Shown: positions 9,876 to 18,890 of the stretch, piece after piece
Numbering within the stretch: the stretch's first letter is position 1
How the letters are laid out: every line of letters begins with the position of its first letter
Origin: Clostridia bacterium
Lineage (GTDB): Bacteria > Bacillota > Clostridia > Oscillospirales > Acutalibacteraceae
Assembly (NCBI GenBank): GCA_017409845.1
Contig: JAFQRY010000014.1
Location: 62,001 to 126,000, forward strand
DNA length: 64,000 nt
Direction: 5' to 3'
The notes under the pieces: generated by a model
The model's input: the letters and a program-made list of their open reading frames with translations, nothing else
What the model was told of the DNA's origin: nothing
Database searches by the model: none
Translations under genes and position numbers: made by a program

Positions 9876-11831
9876 ATGCCGAAGATAAATGTGCTCCCCA
9901 AGCATCTTGCCGAGCTGATTGCAGCAGGCGAAGTAGTTGAAAGACCCGCTTCGGTTGTTAAGGAGCTTCTTGAAAATTCCATTGATGCAGGTGCCGACAA
10001 TATAACCGTTGAAATCAAGAACGGCGGGATATCTTACATAAGAATAACCGATAACGGAAGCGGCATCGAAAGGGCAGACATAAGAAATGCTTTTGTCAGC
10101 CATGCAACAAGCAAGATCTCAACCGCAGATGACCTTAACGGCATTTTCACCCTCGGCTTCAGAGGTGAGGCACTTGCAAGCGTAAGTGCCGTTGCAAGGG
10201 TTGAGGTTATGACAAAAACCGCCGATGATGAAAGCGGTACCCGATATGTTATCGAAAGCGGAGACGAAATTCTGCTTGACGATGCAGGTTGCCCCAAGGG
10301 CACAACAATAATCGTGCGAGACCTTTTTTATAAAACTCCCGCAAGAATGAAATTCCTCAAAAAGGATGTAACGGAGGCCAATGCCGTTGCAGGCGTTGTT
10401 GACAGACTTGCTCTTTCACATCCCGAAATTTCATTCAGATTCATCAGAGAAGGAAAACAGACTCTTATCACAAGCGGCAACGGTGATTTGCTGACATGCA
10501 TCCGCGAAGTGTTCGGAAAAGATTTTTCATCGGGACTTATTCCTGCTGAAAACAACGGTCAGGGAATAAGGGTCAGCGGCTACATATCAAAGCCCGTTGC
10601 ATCAAGACCCAACCGAAACATGCAGTTTTTCTTCATCAATAACCGACTGATAAAAACCGGCACGGGAAGTGCCGCACTCAGCGAAGCATATAAAAATTCT
10701 ATCATGGTGGGCAAATTCCCGTCATGTGTTTTAAATATTGAAATTGACCCTTCGCTTGTGGATGTCAATGTTCATCCTGCGAAAACCGAGGTCAGATTTT
10801 CGGATGAAAGATTTATCTTCAATGCAGTCTATTATGCCTGCAAAAATGCTCTTTCATCGGGAGATACTCCCAAACAGATAAAAGAAATATCCAAAACAGA
10901 CTATTACAAAGCTCCCGAAAAGCCGCCCGAGCAGCTTAAAATAACTCAGAAGCCTGCTCCTTCAGCGGATTTCTGGCAGCATATCCCTAAAAAAACGGAG
11001 CCCGTGCAGGTAACTCCGGTGAAGGTAAAGCCGCAGGAGCCTGAAATTAAGATTAATTTTGTCAGCCCTGCTCCCAAAAAGACGGAGTATGTTGAAAAAA
11101 CAACAACCGTTTCCGCTTTCAAAGCACCGGTTGAAGAAAAGAATGAAGAAGAAAAAATCGAAGATATTCTCCTTAATTCACCTTCGCAACCTGTCGAGGA
11201 AGAGCCTGCAGCGATAATCGCAGAAGAAAAAAACGAAGCCGATTCCGCATCGGAGTTCAACGAAGAAGAGTTTCATCTTATCGGTGAAGCATTCAGGACT
11301 TACATTATGTGTGAATACAAGGGAAAGCTTGTTGTTATTGACAAGCATGCCGCCCATGAACGCATTATTTATGAAAAGCTGAAGCGTGATAACGGAGAAA
11401 GAACTCCCCAACTTCTTCTCCTGCCCGTTACCGTCACTCTCTCAAAAGAAGAATATTCCGCAACGCTTGAAAACCTTGAACTTATCAATAATGCAGGTTT
11501 TGATGCCGAGGATTTCGGCAACGGCTGTGTTATCGTCAGAGAATGTCCCATGGAATTGGCTCCCGATGATGTTGCGGATGTTATCTGCGAAATTGCGGGG
11601 CGTTTTGTTGAAAAGAAGCAGGATGTCATGTTTGAAAAGCTTGACTGGATATTCCATTCCGTTGCATGCAGAAGTGCAATAAAAGCAGGTAATTTTACCT
11701 CACGCCTTGAAATGGAGCGTTTTGCAAAGCAGCTTCTTTCAATGCCCGATATAAGATACTGTCCCCACGGCAGACCCGTGCTTATTGAAATGACACAAAG
11801 AGAGCTGGAGAAAAACTTTGGAAGAATATAA
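9876..11831 (+). CDS. mutL: DNA mismatch repair protein MutL
   Basis: GHKL ATPase that links MutS to strand incision. The N-terminal ATPase carries ELLENSIDAGA, DNGSGI and GFRGEALAS. A long Pro/Glu/Lys-rich linker (about 345-460) follows. The C-terminal dimerisation domain contains a DQHA(x)2E(x)4E-type endonuclease motif, here D489-K-H-A-A-H-E495-R-I-I-Y-E500, plus ACRSAIKAG and CPHGRP, as expected in organisms lacking MutH. The second motif position is Lys instead of Gln, a conservative-looking change. AAGGAGG lies nine bases before ATG 9876. The 3' end overlaps miaA by 14 bases. Confidence 0.97.
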   Translation: MPKINVLPKHLAELIAAGEVVERPASVVKELLENSIDAGADNITVEIKNGGISYIRITDNGSGIERADIRNAFVSHATSKISTADDLNGIFTLGFRGEALASVSAVARVEVMTKTADDESGTRYVIESGDEILLDDAGCPKGTTIIVRDLFYKTPARMKFLKKDVTEANAVAGVVDRLALSHPEISFRFIREGKQTLITSGNGDLLTCIREVFGKDFSSGLIPAENNGQGIRVSGYISKPVASRPNRNMQFFFINNRLIKTGTGSAALSEAYKNSIMVGKFPSCVLNIEIDPSLVDVNVHPAKTEVRFSDERFIFNAVYYACKNALSSGDTPKQIKEISKTDYYKAPEKPPEQLKITQKPAPSADFWQHIPKKTEPVQVTPVKVKPQEPEIKINFVSPAPKKTEYVEKTTTVSAFKAPVEEKNEEEKIEDILLNSPSQPVEEEPAAIIAEEKNEADSASEFNEEEFHLIGEAFRTYIMCEYKGKLVVIDKHAAHERIIYEKLKRDNGERTPQLLLLPVTVTLSKEEYSATLENLELINNAGFDAEDFGNGCVIVRECPMELAPDDVADVICEIAGRFVEKKQDVMFEKLDWIFHSVACRSAIKAGNFTSRLEMERFAKQLLSMPDIRYCPHGRPVLIEMTQRELEKNFGRI

Positions 11832-12771
11832 AATACCTCTGATTGCGGTTGTAGGACCGACCGCATCGGGAAAAACCTCGCTTGCTGTTGAAATATGCAA
11901 GCGTTATAATGCCGAAGCGGTTTCGTGCGACTCGATGCAGATTTATAAAGGCATGGATATTGCTACCGCAAAGCCGACTGCCGAAGAAATGCAGGGAATA
12001 CCTCATCATCTTATCGGCTTTGTAAATCCCGATGAAACCTTCAGTGTTGCAAAATATTGCGAAACGGCAAAGGGTATTATCCGTGATATCCACGGCATAG
12101 GAAAAACGGCTGTGCTTGTCGGCGGAACGGGGCTTTATTACAGCTCTCTGACCGATAATATTGAGTTTTTACCCGAAGAAACCGATTTTGAATACCGTGA
12201 ATTTCTGAAAAAAAGAGCAAAAAAAGAGGGTGCCGGTGTTTTGCTTGAAGAGCTACATTCCATTGACCCCGAGGCGGCACAACAGCTCCACATAAACAAT
12301 CTCGGCAGAATTATCAGAGCTCTCGAAATACATCACACAACCGGAAAAACAAAAACGGTTCAGAATGAAGAATCAAGAAAAATTCCTTCACCGTTCAGAA
12401 CAACCGCAATTTGTCTTGATGCAAGAGACCGTCAGTTCCTTTATGACAGAATAAATAAACGCGTTGATATCATGCTTGAAAACGGACTTCTTGAAGAAGC
12501 AAGGGCGTTCTTTGAATCTCCTTTGGGAAGAACGGCAAAGCAAGCGATAGGCTATAAGGAACTGAACCCTTATTTTAGCGGTGAAAAAAGTCTTGATGAA
12601 TGCATAGAAAATTTGAAAATGCAGACAAGGCGTTATGCCAAACGCCAGCTTACCTGGTTCAGGCGTGACGAAAAAATAAAATTTCTTTATATTGATGATT
12701 ACACAAGTGCACATGAGCTTGTTGAGGCTGCATGTGAAATAATAGAAAGGAGTGTTGCCGATGAAGGGTAA
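11818..12771 (+). CDS. miaA: tRNA dimethylallyltransferase MiaA
   Basis: Transfers the isopentenyl group from DMAPP to A37 of tRNAs reading UNN codons; MiaB then methylthiolates the product. P-loop GPTASGKT spans residues 13-20, followed by the substrate motifs SCDSMQIYKGMDIATAKP and GGTGLYYSSL; the C-terminal helical region has the usual KRQLTWFRR. Length (317) is normal. The start is TTG 11818, inside the mutL 3' end, with GGAG nine bases upstream; no ATG gives the P-loop. It overlaps the next gene by 11 bases, so it is translationally coupled on both sides. Confidence 0.95.
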   Translation: MEEYKIPLIAVVGPTASGKTSLAVEICKRYNAEAVSCDSMQIYKGMDIATAKPTAEEMQGIPHHLIGFVNPDETFSVAKYCETAKGIIRDIHGIGKTAVLVGGTGLYYSSLTDNIEFLPEETDFEYREFLKKRAKKEGAGVLLEELHSIDPEAAQQLHINNLGRIIRALEIHHTTGKTKTVQNEESRKIPSPFRTTAICLDARDRQFLYDRINKRVDIMLENGLLEEARAFFESPLGRTAKQAIGYKELNPYFSGEKSLDECIENLKMQTRRYAKRQLTWFRRDEKIKFLYIDDYTSAHELVEAACEIIERSVADEG

Positions 12772-14002
12772 AGACCGCTTGCTTAAGGTTCTTGCGGCGG
12801 CAGCAGCCGTGATGGTTGTTTTGTTTTTTGCGGCTGAAATATATACTCTTGCCAATAAGGCATACAACACCCAGACGGCATATGAGCAAACCGTTCTTGA
12901 CACCATGGATGCCGAAATGTATGTTATCAGAGATGAAACAATACTCAATACCGCTTCAACAGGCGTTATTGTTCCTCTTGCCGATAATGCCGAAAGAGTC
13001 AGCAAGGGCAGCACTATTGCGGCATCCTTTCCGAGTGAGGCCGCAGCCGAAAATTATGTTAAGGTTCAGTCGCTCGGAATACGGCTTGAAGCATACAAAA
13101 AAATCGACAGTCAGCTCAGGCTTGCAAATATTGATATAGGCAAGCTTACGGACGAAATTGATTCCGAATTTGAATCCATGCTTGATGCGGCTTACAACAA
13201 CGATTATTCCAATCTTGCTCAGGTCAAGCTTTCCTTCAGCGAAAAGCTTTCAAGAAAGCAGATATCCTACGGAACAGAGGTTGACTGTGCTGAAAAAATT
13301 GCAGAGCTTCAAAATGAAATTTCAGCCTTGAATTCATCGGGAACACCGTCGGAAATAATTACCGCCGAAGAATCCGGTTATTATGTCAGCAAGCTTGACG
13401 GATACGAAAATGTTCTTACCTGCGATGACATTGAGGCAATCACCCCCGAAATGCTTGAAAAAGCCTACAGCGGAAAGAAAAACGAAGTTTCCGGTTCATC
13501 AATCGGAAAAATCATTGACGGATACAACTGGTATATTGCAACGGTAATTGAATCATCGGAAGCAGGAAGTTTTTCAAAAGGGAAAAGCTTCAGTCTGATG
13601 TTTGATGATTCGGGAAGAAATCCCGTCAGAACCGTTGTTCATTATGTCAAAAATTTTGACGAAGCAAAAACTCTTGTTGTTTTCAGATGCAATCTGATGA
13701 ATGAAGAGCTGACCACACTTCGAAGGGTTAACGGAAAAATAGTTCTTAATCAGTTTACTGGTCTGAAGGTCAACAGAGATGCGGTCCGTCTTGATGAAGA
13801 AGGTAACGCGGGCGTGTTTGTCCGTACGGGAAACATGGTTAATTTCAGAAGCCTCAACATTGTTTATTCCGATGAGGATTTTGTCATTGCCGTCAAGCCC
13901 TCTTCCGACAGCGGAATAAAGCTGAGTCATACACATCTCAAATTGTACGATGAAATAATTATTTCGGGAAAGGAGCTTTCGGATGGAATGGTTATCAGAT
14001 GA
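12761..14002 (+). CDS. HlyD-like membrane-anchored protein of the division cluster
   Basis: A 413-residue protein with one N-terminal transmembrane helix (about 9-28) and a large extracytoplasmic part. The region after the anchor (AEMYVIRDETILNTASTGVIVPLADNAERVSKGSTIA) resembles the barrel-sandwich half of HlyD/membrane-fusion adaptors; a helical stretch (about 100-190) and a second beta-rich part follow. No transporter gene is adjacent. It sits directly before yggS, sepF and divIVA, so a role at the division site or cell envelope is plausible but inferred. ATG 12761 was chosen because AAGGAG ends eight bases upstream; it overlaps miaA by 11 bases and the next gene by 20. Confidence 0.72.
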   Translation: MKGKDRLLKVLAAAAAVMVVLFFAAEIYTLANKAYNTQTAYEQTVLDTMDAEMYVIRDETILNTASTGVIVPLADNAERVSKGSTIAASFPSEAAAENYVKVQSLGIRLEAYKKIDSQLRLANIDIGKLTDEIDSEFESMLDAAYNNDYSNLAQVKLSFSEKLSRKQISYGTEVDCAEKIAELQNEISALNSSGTPSEIITAEESGYYVSKLDGYENVLTCDDIEAITPEMLEKAYSGKKNEVSGSSIGKIIDGYNWYIATVIESSEAGSFSKGKSFSLMFDDSGRNPVRTVVHYVKNFDEAKTLVVFRCNLMNEELTTLRRVNGKIVLNQFTGLKVNRDAVRLDEEGNAGVFVRTGNMVNFRSLNIVYSDEDFVIAVKPSSDSGIKLSHTHLKLYDEIIISGKELSDGMVIR

Positions 14003-14708
14003 GCAGAGATTTTCGGCTATCGAAGAAAATCTGAAAATAATCAATGAAGAAATTGCCGCAGCAGCTATTGCTTCGGGCAGAAATCAGCAGGATGTCAATC
14101 TCATGGCGGTAACAAAAACCGTTGAAAGCCGGTTTATCAATCACGCAATCGGTTGCGGAATAAAGCTTATCGGCGAAAACAAGGTTCAGGAAATTCTGCT
14201 TAAAGAACCAGAGCTCAATCTTTCGGACTGCAAGGCACATCTCATAGGTCATCTGCAGTCAAACAAGGTTAAAAAGATAGTCGGAAAGGTTGAAACAATT
14301 CAGTCTGTGGATTCTGTTTCAATCGCAAAAGAAATCGGCAAGCGATCGCTTGAGGCAGGAATAACAACAAAAATTCTGCTTGAAGTCAATGCCGGAAGCG
14401 AAGAAAGCAAGTTCGGCTTTTCCGCAGATGAGCTTTTTGAAAGAGCGTGTGAAATATCCGGAATTGACGGCGTTTCGATTGACGGGTTGATGTGCGTTGC
14501 TCCGATTTGCGAAAAAGAAGCCGAAATCCGTGCTGTTTTTTCAAATATGCACCGTATGTTTATTGACATCGGAGCAAAAAAAATAGATAATATAAATATG
14601 AATGTTCTCTCGATGGGAATGTCAGGTGACTACAAAGAAGCGATTCTTGAAGGTGCGAATCTCGTAAGAGTGGGCTCTGCGATTTTCGGCATGAGAATCT
14701 ACAGATAA
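13983..14708 (+). CDS. yggS: YggS family PLP-binding protein (PLPBP)
   Basis: Pyridoxal-phosphate homeostasis protein with an alanine-racemase-type N-terminal TIM-barrel fold but no known enzymatic activity. The Schiff-base lysine is K45 in LMAVTKT; HLIGHLQSNK and the phosphate-binding SMGMSGDYKEAI are intact. Length (241) is usual. ATG 13983 follows AAAGGAG and overlaps the upstream gene by 20 bases. A position just before sepF is widespread in Gram-positive division clusters, which fits here. Confidence 0.93.
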   Translation: MEWLSDEQRFSAIEENLKIINEEIAAAAIASGRNQQDVNLMAVTKTVESRFINHAIGCGIKLIGENKVQEILLKEPELNLSDCKAHLIGHLQSNKVKKIVGKVETIQSVDSVSIAKEIGKRSLEAGITTKILLEVNAGSEESKFGFSADELFERACEISGIDGVSIDGLMCVAPICEKEAEIRAVFSNMHRMFIDIGAKKIDNINMNVLSMGMSGDYKEAILEGANLVRVGSAIFGMRIYR

Positions 14709-14726
14709 TTTAGGAGGAAATTTAAA

Positions 14727-15230
14727 ATGGGTTTCAAAGAAAAGTTCAAGCAGTTTATCAATGTTACGGATGACGATTATATCGACAGTGCAGAAGGCAA
14801 CTACAACGATGATTTTGATTATCAGCCTTCACAGCCCGAAGCTCCCGCTCCCGCTGCCCGTCAGTCATCACAGAGAGTAAGAAGCGAAAGAACAAGCTCA
14901 GCCTCAAACAATGTTGTCAATATCAATTCATCAAAGCCCTCGGCAAGCCAGCCGAAGCCTCATGTTGTTTTTCAGAAGATTGACAGATTTGAAGAGGTCG
15001 GAGAGGTTGCGGATATTCTTAACGACAAAAGAATTGTAATTCTCAATCTTGAAACATGCCCTAATGATGTTTCACAGAGAATTATTGATTTCCTTTACGG
15101 CGTTGCTTATGCCAATCACGGCGATTTCAAAAAGGTTGCCGGCAGAGCATATATCATTACACCCTATAATGTGCCCGTTTCAGGTGAGCTTCTTGATGAA
15201 CTCAGCAATATGGGCGGCGAACAGTATTAA
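14727..15230 (+). CDS. sepF: cell division protein SepF
   Basis: Membrane-associated partner of FtsZ that bundles protofilaments at the septum. The N terminus (MGFKEKFKQFINVT) is an amphipathic membrane-targeting helix, followed by an acidic and then Pro/Ser-rich linker (about 15-80) and a C-terminal SepF domain (about 82-165, FEEVGEVADILNDKRIVILNL through GRAYIITPYNVPVSGEL). Total 167 residues. TAGGAGGAAA precedes ATG 14727. It lies between yggS and divIVA, the classic arrangement, though ylmG and ylmH found in many relatives are missing here. Confidence 0.94.
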   Translation: MGFKEKFKQFINVTDDDYIDSAEGNYNDDFDYQPSQPEAPAPAARQSSQRVRSERTSSASNNVVNINSSKPSASQPKPHVVFQKIDRFEEVGEVADILNDKRIVILNLETCPNDVSQRIIDFLYGVAYANHGDFKKVAGRAYIITPYNVPVSGELLDELSNMGGEQY

Positions 15231-15262
15231 TTCGTAAAATAAGAGAGGAAAAGGTGAACAGC

Positions 15263-16594
15263 ATGCTTACCACAGAACAGATTTTAAACGCAAAATTCAC
15301 TCCCGTAAGCAAGGGTACATACAGTGCAGAGGAGGTTGATGCATTCCTCAACACAGTTGCCGCTTCATATGAAAATTCTCTTAACAGCAATCAGGAGCTT
15401 ATCAAGAAAATCAGCATTCTTGCCGATAAAATCGAAAGCTACCGCAACGATGAAGAAGCAATAAAGCTTGCACTTCTTGATGCACATAAAATGGCTGAAA
15501 ACGTTAATAAGTCAGCAAACGAAAAGGCAGAAACTCTTGTTTCTGAGGCTGAAGGCAGAGCAAAGATTATTCTTGACGGTGCAAACAGACAGTCAGCTCA
15601 GATGATTGACGATGCTAAAGAAAAGGCAAAGGAGATTGTTGACAACGCAAGAACAGCTGTTGCATCCCTTACCGAAAGAGCACAGATTGAAACGGACAAT
15701 ACTATTGCAGAAGCAAAGAAAAAGGCTGCTGAAATTGTTGCGAATGCCGAAGAAAAGGGCAGAGAAATTATCGGCACAAGCAAGCAGTCATATGAATTCT
15801 ATTCTGCAGAGCTTGAAAAGATTCAGGCAGAAACTTCAAAGTTCAAGGCAACTATCGAAGAAATCTGCAAAGGCCAGCTTAATCTTCTCGGTGATATACC
15901 CGGCTCATTTGCTGCTGTTGTTTCGGCAGCGGCAGCCATCCCCGCAGCGGCTCCCGTAATGGCGGAAGAGCCTGCAGAGGAAGAAGTTACTGTTGAGGAG
16001 ACTGTTGAAGAAACAGTTGCGGAAGAGCCCGTCGTTGATGCTTTTGATGAAATAATCGAAGAAATCAATGATGCAGAGCCTGAGAGTGTTGTTGAAGAAC
16101 CCGAGGCAGTTGAGGATGAGCCCGAAGAAGAGGAGCATGATGCATCTGCACTTGCACTTATGGCTGAAATCAACGGACTTGCAGCTGATGTTATGAATGT
16201 TGTTGAAGAAACTGCAGCGGAAGAACCCGTTTACGAAGAAGAACTTGCTTTTGAAGAAGAGTTTGCTCCTGTAGAAGAAGCTTTTGCTGCGGAAGAAGAG
16301 GAAGATGACCTTTTCAGCCTTATCGACGATGTTGAGTTTGACGGTATTTCCGAGCCTGATTCAATTCCTTCAAGCCTTGATGATCTTATTCCCGATGTTG
16401 CTTTTGATAATGCTTCCGAAGATGACGAGGAAATGTTTGCGCCTGCTTTTGGCGGTGATGCATCAGAGCTTCAGCCCGCGGAAGAAGATGATGATGAATT
16501 CGAAGGTTTTCAGATTGACCTCGATTCAATCGAAGACGATAATGACGATGACGATGATATAACATCCCTTTTTGATTCACTTTTTGATGACTGA
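15263..16594 (+). CDS. divIVA: DivIVA-domain protein with long acidic tail
   Basis: Polar/septal scaffold protein. Residues 1-60 form the DivIVA lipid-binding domain (LTTEQILNAKFTPVSKGTYSAEEVDAFL); about 60-200 is an Ala/Glu/Lys-rich coiled coil. From about residue 225 onward the protein is almost pure Glu/Asp/Ala/Val, with short hydrophobic punctuation (LFSLIDDVEFD, DSIPSSLDDLIPD) and an Asp-run ending ITSLFDSLFDD. At 443 residues it is far longer than Bacillus DivIVA (164), because of that tail. ATG 15263 is preferred over GTG 15254, with AAAGG eight bases upstream. Tail function is unknown. Confidence 0.9.
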   Translation: MLTTEQILNAKFTPVSKGTYSAEEVDAFLNTVAASYENSLNSNQELIKKISILADKIESYRNDEEAIKLALLDAHKMAENVNKSANEKAETLVSEAEGRAKIILDGANRQSAQMIDDAKEKAKEIVDNARTAVASLTERAQIETDNTIAEAKKKAAEIVANAEEKGREIIGTSKQSYEFYSAELEKIQAETSKFKATIEEICKGQLNLLGDIPGSFAAVVSAAAAIPAAAPVMAEEPAEEEVTVEETVEETVAEEPVVDAFDEIIEEINDAEPESVVEEPEAVEDEPEEEEHDASALALMAEINGLAADVMNVVEETAAEEPVYEEELAFEEEFAPVEEAFAAEEEEDDLFSLIDDVEFDGISEPDSIPSSLDDLIPDVAFDNASEDDEEMFAPAFGGDASELQPAEEDDDEFEGFQIDLDSIEDDNDDDDDITSLFDSLFDD

Positions 16595-16611
16595 TAATTT
16601 GTGAGGTTTTT

Positions 16612-17103
16612 ATGTTTCAGGCGGTTTCTCTGGCGATAATAGCGGTTCTGACCGTTATTGACCGTTTAACAAAATATGCGGCGGTTGCAACTGTTAAGGT
16701 TGACGGACCGAAAGAGTTTCTTTTTGGTCTTTTCAATTTTACCTATGTTGAAAACACGGGGGCGGCATTCAGTCTTTTTTCGGACAAAACCGATTCCTTG
16801 TCAATTCTTACCGTTCTTTTTCTTGCGGTGATGTTGTTTTTGCTGCTGAAAAAGACCTTCAGCTCAAAGTTTCTTAATGCAAGTCTGCTTCTTGTGATTG
16901 CAGGCGGTCTCGGAAATCTTATTGACAGACTGTGTTACGGCTATGTGATTGATTTTATTGAGCCTCTGTTTGTCGATTTTGCTGTTTTTAATTTTGCCGA
17001 TTGCTGCATAACCGTCGGAGCATTTATGATTATCGCTTATGAAATTTACGAAATAATTTCCGAACGGAAGAAAAAGGCAGGAACAGATGATTCAACCGAT
17101 TAA
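16612..17103 (+). CDS. lspA: lipoprotein signal peptidase LspA
   Basis: Aspartyl peptidase that removes signal peptides from prolipoproteins in the membrane. The 163-residue protein has four hydrophobic segments and the family motifs NTGAAFS (near residue 48), GNLIDR and FNFAD; by alignment with characterised LspA the catalytic pair should be D114 (YVIDFI) and D130 (FNFADCC). A short GTGAGG serves as RBS. It overlaps rluD by 17 bases, the usual lspA-rluD pairing. Confidence 0.95.
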   Translation: MFQAVSLAIIAVLTVIDRLTKYAAVATVKVDGPKEFLFGLFNFTYVENTGAAFSLFSDKTDSLSILTVLFLAVMLFLLLKKTFSSKFLNASLLLVIAGGLGNLIDRLCYGYVIDFIEPLFVDFAVFNFADCCITVGAFMIIAYEIYEIISERKKKAGTDDSTD

Positions 17104-18031
17104 TTCAATAGAATATAATGAGCCTGTTTCTCTTGTGATTGATGCCGACTGCGAAGGCAGCAGGCTCGACAGAATTCTTTCCGATGTTCTTTGTGAATAT
17201 TCACGTTCTTTTGTTCAGAATCTTTTTTTGAACGGACTTGTTACATGCAACGGCAGGGAGGTTACAAAAAGTTTCAAGCCAAAAAGCGGAAACATTATTG
17301 AATTTACCGTTCCCGAACCAAGGGAAATTTCTCTTGAGCCTCAGAATATTCCACTTGATATTGTATATGAGGATGATGATTTGCTTGTTGTAAACAAGCC
17401 GAGAGGAATGGTTGTTCATCCTGCTCCGGGAAATTATGATTCAACGCTTGTCAATGCTCTTTTGTGGCATTGCAAAGGTAATCTTTCCGGTATCAACGGG
17501 GTTATAAGACCGGGGATTGTTCACAGAATAGATAAAGACACAAGCGGACTTCTTCTTGTTGCGAAAAATGATAATGCTCATGTTTCTCTTTCACAGCAGA
17601 TAAGCGTTCATTCGCTTGACAGAGAATACCGTGCTGTTATCCACGGACATCTTAAGGAAGAAAAAGGGACTGTTGATGCACCGATCGGCAGAAATCCCAA
17701 TGACCGCAAAAAAATGTGTGTCACAAATCAGAATTCCAAAAATGCGGTAACGCATTATGAAGTGCTTGAAGAATACAGAGATTTTTCGTTTGTTGCACTT
17801 AAGCTTGAAACGGGCAGAACACATCAGATCAGAGTTCACATGGCTTATCTCGGTCATCCCGTTGCAGGTGATCCGATTTATGGCCCCAAAAACGGTGTGA
17901 CTTCTTTGAACGGTCAGTGCCTTCATGCGGGAATAATAGGATTTGACCACCCGTCAACTGGTGAGCATATCCGGCTTGAAGCACCTTTGCCTGATTATTT
18001 TACGGATTTTATTCGGAGATTGAAAAAATAA
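17087..18031 (+). CDS. rluD: RluD-family 23S rRNA pseudouridine synthase
   Basis: Converts uridines in large-subunit rRNA to pseudouridine. An N-terminal S4-like RNA-binding domain (about 20-75) precedes the catalytic domain with motif GIVHRIDKDTSGL, in which D149 is the expected nucleophile, then LETGRTHQIRVH. Length 314 is normal. It begins inside lspA and its stop overlaps the next start (TAATG). Which uridines it modifies cannot be told from sequence alone; RluD is the closest family name. Confidence 0.92.
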   Translation: MIQPINSIEYNEPVSLVIDADCEGSRLDRILSDVLCEYSRSFVQNLFLNGLVTCNGREVTKSFKPKSGNIIEFTVPEPREISLEPQNIPLDIVYEDDDLLVVNKPRGMVVHPAPGNYDSTLVNALLWHCKGNLSGINGVIRPGIVHRIDKDTSGLLLVAKNDNAHVSLSQQISVHSLDREYRAVIHGHLKEEKGTVDAPIGRNPNDRKKMCVTNQNSKNAVTHYEVLEEYRDFSFVALKLETGRTHQIRVHMAYLGHPVAGDPIYGPKNGVTSLNGQCLHAGIIGFDHPSTGEHIRLEAPLPDYFTDFIRRLKK

Positions 18032-18861
18032 TGGATAAAAAAATAAGCTTTTCAGATTGGCTTATCGCCTCAGATATTGACGGAACGCTGAATAACAAGC
18101 TTCGCCGTCTTCCGAAAAGAAACGAAGCAGCCATCAAAAAATTTGTTTCCATGGGCGGACGATTTACCCTTGCGTCGGGCAGAAATCCGCAGTCAATGGA
18201 GAAGCATTTCAGGCGACTTCCTATTGCAGTAACACCAGCGGTGGTTATTAACGGTGCCGGAATATATGATTTTCAGAAAAACGAAATGATTTATTTCAGT
18301 GCTATGAGCGACGAGGGAATGAGACTTGCAATTGAAGCCGCAAAGAAATTTCCGATGGTTGATGTGATTATTGTTGCAAAAGATATAATTTATATAACGG
18401 GTTCAGGCTGGTTCGGCAGATTTTTTGTTGCCAACGACAGCCTTGATCATAAGCACATCAGAAATATTTCCGATGTTCCGAAAGAAGATTGGGGAAAGGT
18501 AATATTTTCGGGCTTGCCGATGCATATTACAAAGGTCAGAAAACATTTTGAGTCGATGACAGATCCGGATCTGACTCTGATGTCCTCTTCTGTTGCAAGC
18601 TTTGAAATTCTTGCAAGGAACACCCATAAAGGAACTGCGGTGCTTAAGCTTGCGGAAATACTCGGGATTGATAAATCCCATACAGGAGCAATCGGCGATT
18701 ATTTCAACGATTTTGATATGTTGAAAACCGTTGGTGTTCCTGCCTGCTGCGGTCAGGCTCCGAAAGAGCTTAAGGATATTTCGGAATTTGTTGCCTGCCA
18801 TTGCAATAAGGGTGCGGTTGCCGATTTTCTTGAATACATAGAAAAGAAAGAAAATAAATAA
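18031..18861 (+). CDS. Cof-type HAD-superfamily hydrolase
   Basis: HAD phosphatase of subfamily IIB, probably acting on sugar phosphates or nucleotides. Catalytic Asp pair D15/D17 lies in ASDIDGTL; motif II is in TLASGRNP; the Mg-binding motif IV is GDYFNDFDML near residue 230. A C2-type cap lies between. Length 276 fits the family. ATG 18031 overlaps the rluD stop by one base. The substrate is not predictable. Confidence 0.9.
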   Translation: MDKKISFSDWLIASDIDGTLNNKLRRLPKRNEAAIKKFVSMGGRFTLASGRNPQSMEKHFRRLPIAVTPAVVINGAGIYDFQKNEMIYFSAMSDEGMRLAIEAAKKFPMVDVIIVAKDIIYITGSGWFGRFFVANDSLDHKHIRNISDVPKEDWGKVIFSGLPMHITKVRKHFESMTDPDLTLMSSSVASFEILARNTHKGTAVLKLAEILGIDKSHTGAIGDYFNDFDMLKTVGVPACCGQAPKELKDISEFVACHCNKGAVADFLEYIEKKENK

Positions 18862-18890
18862 TAACATATATTATACAGGAGGTATCTGCT

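Noticed and set aside
12388-13014. 208-codon minus-strand frame over miaA and the HlyD-like gene
   Set aside because: No RBS, antisense to two well-supported, overlapping forward genes.
18862-18890. possible terminator between the HAD gene and transketolase
   Set aside because: The AT-rich ATATATTATA stretch has no stable GC stem; read-through is likely.
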